From: Ophiothrix spiculata
Taxonomy: Eukaryota; Echinodermata; Ophiuroidea; Amphilepidida; Ophiotrichidae
Length of the DNA stretch: 37,589 nucleotides
Assembly (NCBI GenBank): GCA_000969725.1
Contig: JXSR01S063957.1
Strand: one strand, 5' to 3'
Position 1 is the first letter of the stretch. Every line of letters begins with the position of its first letter. The translations under genes were made by a program, and so were the position numbers. Below the pieces are notes generated by a model, which saw nothing but the letters and a program-made list of their open reading frames with translations, did no database searches and was not told where the DNA came from. Positions 1-7,690 of the stretch are shown here, one piece after another.

Positions 1-150
1 CAGGTAGATTTGATAGTATTGTAATATGTGAAGACAACCATTTGCAGCTCCATTGTACAGATAACGAAATACTCGCAATAAACGCCGCCATGTTTGGCAG
101 GTCACGACAAGGTACCATGGAGTGCCCTTCATATACAATGCAGGAAGTTG
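1..150 (+). CDS. SUEL/Gal_Lectin domain exon, N-terminal half (5' end outside the window)
   Basis: The frame is open from base 3 to the donor at 150|151 (GTTG|GTGAGT, phase 1). It encodes a segment reading ...VICEDNHLQLHC...AINAAMFGR...MEC...MQEV. This is the first half of the galactose/rhamnose-binding lectin fold found in sea-urchin egg lectin, latrophilin and EVA-1. The ICE cysteine, the L-x-L-x-C strand and the A-x-(Y/F)-G-R sugar-contact motif are all present, with Phe in place of the usual Tyr. The downstream exon at 11890 starts in the matching phase, so the codon across the junction is G|AT (Asp) followed by Cys. Together the two exons give eight cysteines, the usual number for this family. 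The protein is expected to be secreted or to be the ectodomain of a membrane protein. The acceptor lies to the left of the window. Family and reading frame are well supported; the whole-protein identity is unknown. Confidence 0.8.
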
Positions 151-224
151 GTGAGTCTCTAGGCCCCCTATATGTCTGTCTGTGTCTCCTGTCTGTCTGT
201 CTTCACTGTCTCTGTTTTCTAGAG

Positions 225-314
225 TTAACGAAATACTCGCAATAAACTCCGCCATGTTTGGGAGGTCACGACAAGGCACCATGGAGTGCCCCTCGTATAC
301 TATGCAGGAAGTTG
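225..314 (+). CDS. Array exon 2 (intact, 90 nt)
   Basis: The acceptor is TAGAG|TTAACG and the donor is TTG|GTGAGT. The frame is open and phase 1-1. The first residue would be Val (G|TT) instead of Asp, and the motif is AMFGR. Expression is unproven. Confidence 0.5.
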
Positions 315-387
315 GTGAGTCTCTAGGCCACTATATGTCTGTCTGTGTCTCCTGTCTATCTGTCTTCACTGTCTCTGTTGTCTAGAG

Positions 388-476
388 ATCATGAATACTT
401 GCAATAAACTCAGCCATGTTTGGGAGGTCGCGACAAGGAACCATGGAGTGCCCTTCATATACTATGCAGGAAGTTG
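388..476 (+). pseudogene. Array exon 3 (frameshifted, 89 nt)
   Basis: One A is missing near 393-396 (GAATAC where other copies have GAAATAC). The lectin frame therefore runs into TAA within a few codons. The splice signals are intact (TAGAG acceptor, GTGAGT donor), so inclusion would also shift the downstream frame. Confidence 0.6.
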
Positions 477-568
477 GTGAGTCTCTAGGCCACCTATATG
501 TCTGTCTGTGTGTCTGTGTCTCCTTTTTGTCCGTCTGTCTGTGTCTTTTCTGTCTCTGTTGTCTTGAG

Positions 569-658
569 ATAACGAAATACTCGCAATAAACGCCGCTATG
601 TTTGGGAGGTCATGACAAGGAGCCATGGAGTGCCCTTCATATACTATGCAGGAAGTTG
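569..658 (+). pseudogene. Array exon 4 (in-frame TGA)
   Basis: The length is 90 nt with good splice signals, although the acceptor is TTGAG. At 613-615 the conserved CGA (Arg) codon is TGA. This is a C-to-T change at a CpG, a common decay mutation. Confidence 0.6.
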
Positions 659-735
659 GTGAGTCTCTAGGCCACCTATATGTCTGTCTGTGTGTCTGTG
701 TCTCCTGTCTGTCTGTCTGTCTCTGCTGTCTTGAG

Positions 736-825
736 ATAACAAAATACTCGCAATAAACGCCGCCATGTTTGGGAGGTCACGACAAGGAGCCATGGAGTGC
801 CCTTCGTATACTATGCAGGAAGTTG
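736..825 (+). CDS. Array exon 5 (intact, 90 nt)
   Basis: The acceptor is TTGAG|ATAAC and the donor is GTGAGT, with an open frame. It carries Lys in place of the first Glu (DNKIL), AMFGR, and Ala in place of Thr before MEC. Expression is unproven. Confidence 0.5.
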
Positions 826-901
826 GTGAGTCTCTAGGCCACCTTTATGTCTGTCTGTGTCCCCTGTCTGTCTGTGTCTTTTCTGTCTGTGGTGTCTAGA
901 G

Positions 902-991
902 ATAATGAAATACTTGCAATAAACTCCGCCATGTTTGGGAAGTCGCGACAAGGAGCCATGGAGTGCCCTTCGTATACTATGCAGGAAGTTG
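902..991 (+). CDS. Array exon 6 (intact, 90 nt)
   Basis: The acceptor is TAGAG|ATAAT and the donor is GTGAGT, with an open frame. The sugar-contact motif reads FGK instead of FGR (AGG to AAG), which would probably weaken carbohydrate binding. Expression is unproven. Confidence 0.5.
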
Positions 992-1075
992 GTGAGTCTC
1001 TAGGCCACCTATATGTCTGTCTGTGTGTCTGTGTCTCCTGTCTGTCTGTGTCTTTTCTGTCTATGTTATCTAGAG

Positions 1076-1165
1076 ATAATGACATATTTGCAATAAACTC
1101 AGCCATGTTTGGTAGGTCACGACAAGGAACCATGGAGTGCCCTTCATATACTATGCAGGAAGTTG
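1076..1165 (+). pseudogene. Array exon 7 (open frame, donor lost)
   Basis: The frame is open (DNDIF...AMFGR). The donor GTGAGT is ATGAGT at 1166-1171, so the normal 5' splice site is destroyed. If the acceptor were used, the transcript would read on into the intron-like sequence. Confidence 0.55.
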
Positions 1166-1243
1166 ATGAGTCTCTAGGCCCCTATATGTCTGTCTGTCTG
1201 TATATCTGTCTGTCTGTGTCTTCACTGTCTCTGGTGTCTAGAG

Positions 1244-1333
1244 ATAATGAAATATTTGCAATAAACTCAGCCATGTTTTGGAGGTCACGATAAGGAGCCA
1301 TGGAGTGCCCTTCATATACTATGCAGGAAGTTG
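1244..1333 (+). pseudogene. Array exon 8 (in-frame TAA)
   Basis: The sugar-contact motif is FWR instead of FGR. The conserved CAA (Gln) codon is TAA at 1291-1293. The donor is GTGAAT, weaker than in the other copies. Confidence 0.6.
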
Positions 1334-1422
1334 GTGAATCTCTAGGCCACCTACGTCTGTCTGTGTGTCTGTGTCTCCTGTCCGTCTGTCTGTCTGTGTC
1401 TTTCTGTCTCTGTTGTCTAGAG

Positions 1423-1512
1423 ATAACGAAATACTTGCAATAAACTCAGCCATGTTTGGGAGGTCAGGACAAGGAACCATGGAGTGCCCTTCGTATACTA
1501 TGCAGGAAGTTG
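1423..1512 (+). CDS. Array exon 9 (intact, 90 nt)
   Basis: The acceptor is TAGAG|ATAAC and the donor is GTGAGT, with an open frame. The motif is AMFGRSG, with Gly in place of Arg after the motif. Expression is unproven. Confidence 0.5.
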
Positions 1513-1592
1513 GTGAGTCTCTAGGCCACCTATATGTCTGTCTGTGTCTCCTGTCTGTCTGTCTGTGTCTTTTCTGTCTCTGTTGTCTAGAG

Positions 1593-1682
1593 ATAACGAA
1601 ATACTCGCAATTAACTCAGCCATGTATGGCAGGTCACGACAAGGAACCATGGAGTGCCCTTCGTATACTATGCAGGAAGTTG
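1593..1682 (+). CDS. Array exon 10 (intact, canonical YGR)
   Basis: The acceptor is TAGAG|ATAAC and the donor is GTGAGT, with an open frame. This is the only copy with the canonical Y-G-R sugar-contact motif of rhamnose-binding lectins (ATG TAT GGC AGG). Expression is unproven. Confidence 0.5.
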
Positions 1683-1753
1683 GTGAGTCTCTAGGCCCCT
1701 ATATGTCTGTCTGTGTGTCCTGTCTGTGTCTTTTCTGTCTCTGTTGTCTAGAG

Positions 1754-1843
1754 ATAATGAAATATTTGCAATAAACTCAGCCATGTGTGGAAGGTCAGGA
1801 CCAGGAAGAATGGAATACCCTTCATATACAATGCAAGAAGTTG
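1754..1843 (+). CDS. Array exon 11 (intact but most diverged)
   Basis: The acceptor is TAGAG|ATAAT and the donor is GTGAGT, with an open frame. The motif is C-G-R and the conserved MEC cysteine is Tyr (MEY). The downstream intron lacks the TCTG tract, marking the right edge of the array. The loss of a conserved cysteine suggests relaxed constraint. Confidence 0.45.
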
Positions 1844-2317
1844 GTGAGTCACTAAGTTACCTACACTGGCGGTCAAAAGTGTTTGCGCATGCTTAAATAC
1901 GAGCAAAAACCTAATTATTATATCAAACGACCAAGACTCTTACAAAATTCATGTTTTTTTATAGGTGCCATATGTATCCAATATAAATAATCCATGTTTT
2001 CTCTGATATTCGATCTTCCATAACCATCAAAATGGCCGATTCCTGGACCATATACAAATACACCACACACACTTTTCGATTTATAGCTATGTAGTTTATT
2101 TTTCAATGCTCGTTTTCACCGTATAACCGTAAAGAACATTTTCAGGTTATAAGTTTTCCAACAAATGTGCAGTTTGTCAGCATTGTATAGTTCATATGTC
2201 CATGATTTCATTTAACAATCTGTCACATTAACATGTATTGTAAGCTCATTTTCATTGTTTAAGACCTTATCTGTGCACTCCCATCATTTACCTCTCATTT
2301 ACCTCTCTGAATGGCAG
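1844..2317. other. AT-rich intron sequence
   Basis: This is the start of the long intron after the array. I see no repeat partner in the window and no coding signal. The only open frame (minus strand, about 1918-2106) has no splice context or recognisable motif. Confidence 0.5.
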
Positions 2318-2338
2318 AACTAGGACCACATCGTGGAG
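2318..2338 (+). CDS. Possible 21-nt microexon of the lectin gene
   Basis: A pyrimidine-rich stretch (TTTACCTCTCATTTACCTC) leads to GCAG|AACTAGG, and 21 nt later comes GGAG|GTAACA. The segment is phase 1-1, like every other exon here. It would add Glu-Leu-Gly-Pro-His-Arg-Gly between the two halves of the lectin domain, in the loop after MEC where family members vary in length. It could equally be a chance pairing of splice-like signals. Confidence 0.3.
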
Positions 2339-2440
2339 GTAACATCTTCACTTTATCTTCAAGTTTTATTTTGATGTTTTATGTCAAATGTTGTAGTGAT
2401 TTTCATTCAATTCATTTTTCAACTTAGTGTGTTTATATCA

Positions 2441-2892
2441 GTTCAGGGGAACTCACAATTCAGAGACGTATCTGAATTTGGATACCCTGTATCAAAAATC
2501 TGATACCCGTATCTGAATTTGGATTAAAATAGCTGAAACGGGATATCAGCTGAAATGAATATTCAGTTTCGCCGCACACTATAGCGGTATGTACAAAAGT
2601 CAATAATATTATCATCATTTTATATCTAATTCTAACAAAGTTTTGGCCAAATTATTTTGCTTTCTCTGATCGGGACATGTATCGAAGCTGTTCCGCTGGA
2701 AATGACATTTTCACAGATACATTTATCGTAGATACAAGAAAGATTTTATACATGTACTTGCCAGCTTGCGCTATCGTTTTGTTACTTGCGCAACAACAGG
2801 CGTATCAGAATTCGGATACCCCTTCATATCATAATTCTGATACGTGGGTATCCAAATTCAGATACGTATCCGAATTGTGAGTTCCGCCGAAC
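2441..2892. mobile_element. MITE with ~47-bp terminal inverted repeats
   Basis: The left end (2441-2487) and the reverse complement of the right end (2846-2892) match with few differences; both contain GGAACTCACAATTC and GTATCTGAATTTGGATA. The interior is rich in further GATAC/GTATC repeats. I could not define a clear target-site duplication. It lies in the lectin-gene intron. Confidence 0.7.
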
Positions 2893-3322
2893 TGACATAG
2901 TTTGTGCATGTTTTTGATTTTAACCTTTGTTTTAGGACCAAATGGATTGATAACAAGGTTAACCCTATCATTAAAAGAGGGAGTTTGTGTTTTAGCATTA
3001 ATACCTTTGCACCTGATACTGTTAGATGATATTCGGACTCATAATTCAAGGCTCGTTCTTGGGGGAGGGTCTTGGAACGATTAATAGCTCATGCATTGAG
3101 AACTTGTTCAGTCATTTGTAGTAGCTTTGTATGATTTACATTGATGTCAATTAACAAAAAACAAAATATGCTTACATTCGTGACTAAATAAGAATAATTA
3201 GAATAAAGATATTTCATCAATAGTTATAAATGTTTTAGATTATCTCCCATTTGGCTGTAATTAAAGTGTTTTGAAATTAAAATTTTGTGTTTTGAAATGT
3301 TGAAAATTAGATTTGCATTATG

Positions 3323-3860
3323 TTTAAGGGGTTTTTCTCGGAGATGCCATTGATTTTCTTTAAAATTTAGTATTTGGTATATTTATTTGTGCTGATAACG
3401 AATCTAAAATAAAATATATATTTTTGAGATACAAGCATTTCAAAAAGTACTTATTTTCCCAAAAAGTCACCCGATTTACCACACAAAGTATAGGGAAAGC
3501 TCCAAAAAGTCAATCATTACGTGCTTGTTAAGTAGTTTTTCTAATTTTTCTAATTTTTACATATGTCAAAGCACTTTTTGCGCACTTTAAAATAATGAAA
3601 TAAAAAAATATGGTCACTGTGTTAGTTTTCAAGAAAAATGACAAAAACTGGCATTTTTTAGATAAATTTTGATTACTTTTGTGGCACATCTATGTCTGCA
3701 TAATTTCCTGTGTATATATTACACAGCGATGCGGCGCGTGATTAACCAAACACATTAGTAAATCATGCGGATGCAAACATTTTTTTGATTTTTTACTATT
3801 TATGTAAAAAGCATTATCCCGCAGTCGTAAGCAATTACATCTCTGAGAAAACCCCTTAAA
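3323..3860. mobile_element. MITE with TTTAAGGGG ends
   Basis: Terminal inverted repeats read TTTAAGGGGTTTTTCTCGGA at the left and its near-perfect complement, ending in ACCCCTTAAA, at the right. The outermost TTAA or TA is probably the target duplication. The interior is noncoding; the open frame on the minus strand here is incidental. Confidence 0.65.
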
Positions 3861-4065
3861 GTATAGAGTATCATAAAGAGACAAAGTGCTGCTTTTAAAT
3901 CTTGCACACCCAATCCATCTTTGCATGATTTACACTTATGTCAACCCATCTGTAGTGTTCAAATAAAAGTTAGAGCCTTAGATGCTTTTGTATATTTTAA
4001 CCCTAACCCACTACAGGCCAAAATCTCCTTGAATCTTACTGTATAAAAATCCCTCTTTTCACACA

Positions 4066-4135
4066 TTTGACTTGGGGATTTGAACCTGGGACCTCTCGCA
4101 TCCCAATCCAATCTTCACCCATACCAAGCCACCCA
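4066..4135 (-). repeat. tRNA-derived SINE head fragment
   Basis: On the minus strand, an A-box-like TGGCTTGGTAT (plus-strand 4121-4131) is followed about 45 nt later by a B-box GGTTCAAATCC (4076-4086). This is RNA polymerase III internal-promoter spacing. I see no 7-bp acceptor stem, so a SINE remnant is more likely than a working tRNA gene. Confidence 0.45.
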
Positions 4136-4588
4136 CAGGCGCTGCCTCGGCAGCGATTCGGTGACCATATATATCTCTCGGTTGTGATGTATTTGGACTT
4201 GGACTATTTTCTTCATTTTCTACGGTAGGGTTTTGTAGGATTCAGCACTGCCACAGTTATTCTAAATTGGTGACTAAAAAGAGTATTAAATTAGACTAAA
4301 TTAGAATAAAGAAAAATACTTGTTAATGTACAGATTTCATCAATAGTTTTAATTGTTTAGATTACTAGAAACCATCTTTTGCCTGATAATTAAAGTTGTG
4401 AATGTAATTTGCATGTTTTTAAAGAAAATTTAATAGATCAGAGGCAAAGTGACATTTAGGCTAAAACTTGCAGTAAACATGACGTTCCGCCTTTTTGCTT
4501 GTGAAAAAAGATTTGTAGCCTTAAATATAAATGTAGTCTTGTACTATCAGATCAAACTTAGCAAGTTTTCCAGTTTGACATCCCTTAT

Positions 4589-5060
4589 GGTTAAACACCA
4601 CTAAATGCCTTTCCTAAACTTTATATGATAAAATGGTCATTTTTGAGGCTGTTTTTCTCATATTCAGAATTCTTAGATGAATTAACGGGCATTATGGGGT
4701 GAATGTACAACATGTATTTTACAAATGATCAAAATTTCAGCATAGTATTACCTGGAAAATGTTCACTTTTATGAACGTAATAATGTCATTACCGCCCTGC
4801 TTTCCCAAGTATGAATTGGCAAAAAACTGGGATCAGGCCAATATTCGGCGAATCACTCTGGCGGAGTAATTTCTGACTATTTTCCAAATAAAATGTAAAA
4901 AAACGAAAGAAGACACTTCAAATCTAAAGATGCAATATGAAATCTTCATATTTTATCACACATTATAGCTCAATTTTAAGCTTTTTAAAGTAGGTTCTCT
5001 GCCCCGTGAGCAAATAGTTCCCATTTTGGCCATGTCTTGGTTCCCGGTAGTTATTTAGTG
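4589..5060 (+). mobile_element. Truncated copy of the GGTTAAACACCACTAAAT MITE
   Basis: This stretch is closely similar to 6070-6552 in the same orientation. It keeps the left end but stops at TTATTTAGTG, losing the outer part of the right inverted repeat. The two copies flank about 1 kb of unrelated sequence. Confidence 0.75.
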
Positions 5061-5887
5061 TTCACTGAAACATTCCGATCCAAAATAATGTCCACAGTTC
5101 TAAAACAAGTAAGTGAGACGCCATTTCTAGAGCCCATCCATATGCCGTATTCCGCTCCAATTGCGACAATCGTGTAGAAATTCCCTGCACAGACCTGTAT
5201 AAATAGTGTGAAATCAAGAGGGGGAAAAGAGGTGGAAAAAGAGTTAATAAACTATGTTTTTAATATGCAAAAACGAAATTTTAAGTTTATAATTTCAGAT
5301 TATATAGAACTGATTCAAAGAAATCAGAGCAATCGGCTTCTCGTTAACATCTTACAAATGCACTCAAAAATCATAGCTTATCTCCATTTGCTGAATTCAC
5401 TCTATCCATTCCTATTTTGAAATACATAGGGCCTACATCATCGGCAAGTTAGAGGTATAACGAAAAGCAGGCACCGTATTTAATGACTTAACATTGTTCA
5501 GCTTAGCCTAGCCCTGCTCTGGTCCTGCATACTCTGAATCTATAACAGCCTGTCTGGAATAACAATGTGGCGCCATGTCTTTGCCCCAGTCTAGGCTAGG
5601 CTAGGCTAAGCAGCATGCAACATGCTAAATCAATTGCCAGCGTGCGTATAAGCTTAGTCTAATGAAATGGTCGATGTCCGTGCACGGATCTCATTCACTG
5701 AGTCTGAGTATAGATATGAAATAATTTGATTCAAAGAAGTAAATTATTAATTTAATATGATCTTAGCTATGCTGCATATGATCTTTTTTTATTTCACAAG
5801 GAAGCTTAATAGACTGTGTTTTCATCACAGCTAAAATTGCGATTTTCCATTAGAACTGATGTAGCATAGGCTGAAAAATACACTTAC
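5061..5887. other. Sequence between the two MITE copies; no gene supported
   Basis: It contains a short open frame (5208-5420, +) with no splice or family signal, and a low-complexity run of TAGGC repeats near 5590. On the minus strand it would be intron downstream of the ORF at 5888-6072. Confidence 0.4.
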
Positions 5888-6072
5888 CGACGGCTAAAAT
5901 GACGTCCACAAGCCAAGAAAGTGTTGAAAGTATGAACCTTGAAGCCATATCAATATTGTAGAGACTCTTGTCTATCAAATCAAGACGGAAAAGTTTATCG
6001 TTGATGTGTATGACGTGGCGACAAACTGTTTCTTGCTCGTCTGGTGGGCGATTTCCAAGTGTTTCTAGAGGT
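5888..6072 (-). CDS. Possible internal exon or fragment, Ras-family-like
   Basis: On the minus strand a frame is open from a TAA inside the adjoining MITE (about 6073) to a strong donor, GTCG|GTAAGTG at 5888|5887, phase 1. The encoded ~61 residues include TVCRHVIHINDKLFRLDLID. This resembles the switch I to beta-3 region of Ras-family GTPases, where the pattern is E-x3-R-x-V-x-I-(D/N)-G-x4-LD-(I/L)-x-D. A hydrophobic strand VDVILAV sits where beta-4 is expected. The G3 motif DTAG is not kept (DKSL), so any function would be degenerate. Alternatively, the Met at 5948-5946 starts a signal-peptide-like stretch. The upstream side is cut by the MITE at 6070. It may be a real exon, a pseudogene piece or chance. 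Confidence 0.3.
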
Positions 6073-6562
6073 TAAACACCACTAAATGCCTTTCCTATAC
6101 TTTTATATGATAAAATGGTCATTTTTGAGGCTGTTTTTCTCATATTCAGAATTCTTAGATGAATAAACAAACATTATGGGGTGAAAGTACAACATGTATT
6201 TTACAAATGATCAAAATTTCAGCATAGTATTACCTGGAAAATGTTCACTTTTAGAAACACTGAACGTAATAATGTCATTACCGCCCTGCTTTCCCAAGTA
6301 TGAATTGGCAAAAAACTGGGATCAGGCCAATATTCGGCGAATCACTCTGGCGGAGTAATTTCTGACTATTTTCCAAATAAAATGTAAAAAAATGAAAGAA
6401 GACACTCAAATCTAAAGATGCAATATGAAATCTTCATATTTTATCACACATTATAGCTCAATTTTAAGCTTTTTAAAGTAGGATCTCTGGATGCCCCGTG
6501 AGCAAATAGTTCCCATTTTGGCCATGTCTTGGTGCCCGGTAGTTATTTAGTGGTGTAAAACC
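6070..6562 (+). mobile_element. Complete MITE with GGTTAAACACCACTAAAT ends
   Basis: The left end GGTTAAACACCACTAAAT matches the complement of the right end ATTTAGTGGTGTAAAACC with two mismatches. The interior matches 4589-5060 closely, including the TTACCGCCCTGCTTTCCCAA stretch. Confidence 0.8.
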
Positions 6563-7310
6563 TATGCCCACCGCCCTTTTGCATCCCATGTGTCAAGGGT
6601 TTGACTCCCAACAAGCCTGTTGATCAAATTTAAGCTACCATTTAGGTTTAGGATTGCTACTAATAGAACAGATAAATCTATTATTGGTAACCATGGTAAT
6701 GGTTAGGCTATTACATGCTATATACTCACTCCCGTGTCCAGAAGAGAAGGTGACAATTAACTAAAAAATGTTAGACTGTATCAAAAATGATAATGATAAA
6801 AAATATTGCAAATAATAATAAAAAAATAGCAATAACTTTTTATTGCGTTCTTTTGGTTTTTATTCTCAAAATTGTAATATAGTCTGATTCGGAATTTCAA
6901 GACATTGGTCTTTATAACCAAAACAATTTAAACTAAATTATATCTGCACAAGACAGAAAGCACTGGAACACCAGTTTGGCTGTCGGCTTCGTATGATAGG
7001 TAGACCAGAATGTAATCGAAGTTCCAAAGGGAGGATGTTTCCTTATAAGATTATCACAATTTTTGATTTCTGCAGAGTAGCCCGTAGCGGTGCGTTTGCT
7101 CCATGCTGATCCTGGGAAGAGCCTGTGTATAAGATTACCTATACCAAGGAACATAGGAGTTTAATGAACTTCTACAAATAATTCTATTATTGGATTATAT
7201 TTTCAAATATTGAACGTTGACACTTCACTATATCTCTAGAATCTGGTTAATGGTATTTAAAAGTAGACAGTAGTGGTCCTAATAAATTCAATTTGGCAAC
7301 AGCCACTCTC
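6563..7310. other. AT-rich intron; no gene supported
   Basis: It holds an ATAATAATAAA-rich stretch near 6780-6840. A minus-strand open frame (6933-7154, 73 codons) starts with Met but shows no domain I recognise and no downstream exon. Confidence 0.4.
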
Positions 7311-7500
7311 AGGTGGGGAGGGGAGGATCCTTCAAAAGTTTTTGTACATGTTTGCCTATGTCTCTGTTAGTCTTTGAAAATTCCACCATTCCACTATACC
7401 TTTTTTTGACACAAATACTCACCCACCACACTTTACTAAAGTAGGGAGCTTTTGGATACAACATGTTAGGCAAATCTGTTGCTATGTCTGTGATGAAAAC
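7311..7500 (+). repeat. Old dispersed repeat, related to 12480-12690
   Basis: A GGGGAGGGG-type start, TTTTTGTACATG, an ACC(T)TTTTTTGAC stretch and GTGATGAAAAC occur in the same order at 12480-12690. Divergence is high and the element class is unknown. Confidence 0.35.
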
Positions 7501-7553
7501 CCGTGATGGCTGTGCCGATCAACTATCAAAAAAAAAGGGTGAGGAAAACTTTA

Positions 7554-7690
7554 TACCCTGGTCACATACCCTTGCGGCGGGGTAACGATGTGTTTGCGGT
7601 GTCAATTCAGCAGACGCAGATCGGACACTGGCCGGTGTCCATGAGCTGTAGAGATGCTGGAAGCATGCCGCAAGAATTTAATTCCGACTT
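7554..7690 (+). mobile_element. Partial MITE of the TGGTCACATA family
   Basis: ATACCCTGGTCACATACC followed by GATGTGTTTGCGG, CAGACGC and GTAGAGATGC parallels the left half of the element at 28107-28455. No matching right end is visible. The open frame through this element (7503-7814) is therefore not a gene. Confidence 0.5.

Larger units (their letters stand above)
151..1843 (+). repeat. Tandem array of ten duplicated half-lectin exons
   Basis: Ten head-to-tail units of 161-182 bp follow the first lectin exon. Each unit is an intron-like stretch (GTGAGT donor end, TCTG-rich pyrimidine tract, AG acceptor) followed by a copy of the last 90 nt of exon 1. Exon copies end at 314, 476, 658, 825, 991, 1165, 1333, 1512, 1682 and 1843. 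Nine of ten are exactly 90 nt; one is 89. The intron-like parts vary from 71 to 92 nt, mainly through TCTG slippage. The AG used is inferred to be the one directly before AT(A/C)A. It is the only AG kept in every unit, because the fourth and fifth exons of the block (569 and 736) have TTGAG instead of TAGAG. This choice makes each copy phase 1-1, so copies could be included or skipped without a frameshift. The array may be functional alternative exons or a decaying intronic expansion. Confidence 0.85.
3100..4430 (+). repeat. Diverged direct duplication interrupted by a MITE and a SINE fragment
   Basis: The stretch 3175-3325 (GTGACTAAATAAG..., ATTTCATCAATAGTT) recurs in diverged form at 4268-4425. 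The TGTATGATTTACATTGATGTC motif at ~3129 recurs near 3923. The first copy is followed by the MITE at 3323-3860. I see no gene in the remaining AT-rich sequence. Confidence 0.5.

Noticed and set aside
847-1293. A 148-codon ORF through the lectin-exon array
   Set aside because: It reads through intron-like TCTG tracts between copies. The frame stays open because the units lack stops. The real coding parts are the 90-nt exon segments.
4066-4135. A functional tRNA gene
   Set aside because: A- and B-box sequences are present, but I find no acceptor stem or clear anticodon arm. SINE-derived is the simpler reading.
5070-5155. A second minus-strand signal-peptide-like ORF next to the truncated MITE
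   Set aside because: It is only 20 codons, ending in TGA at the MITE junction, with no supporting splice partner.
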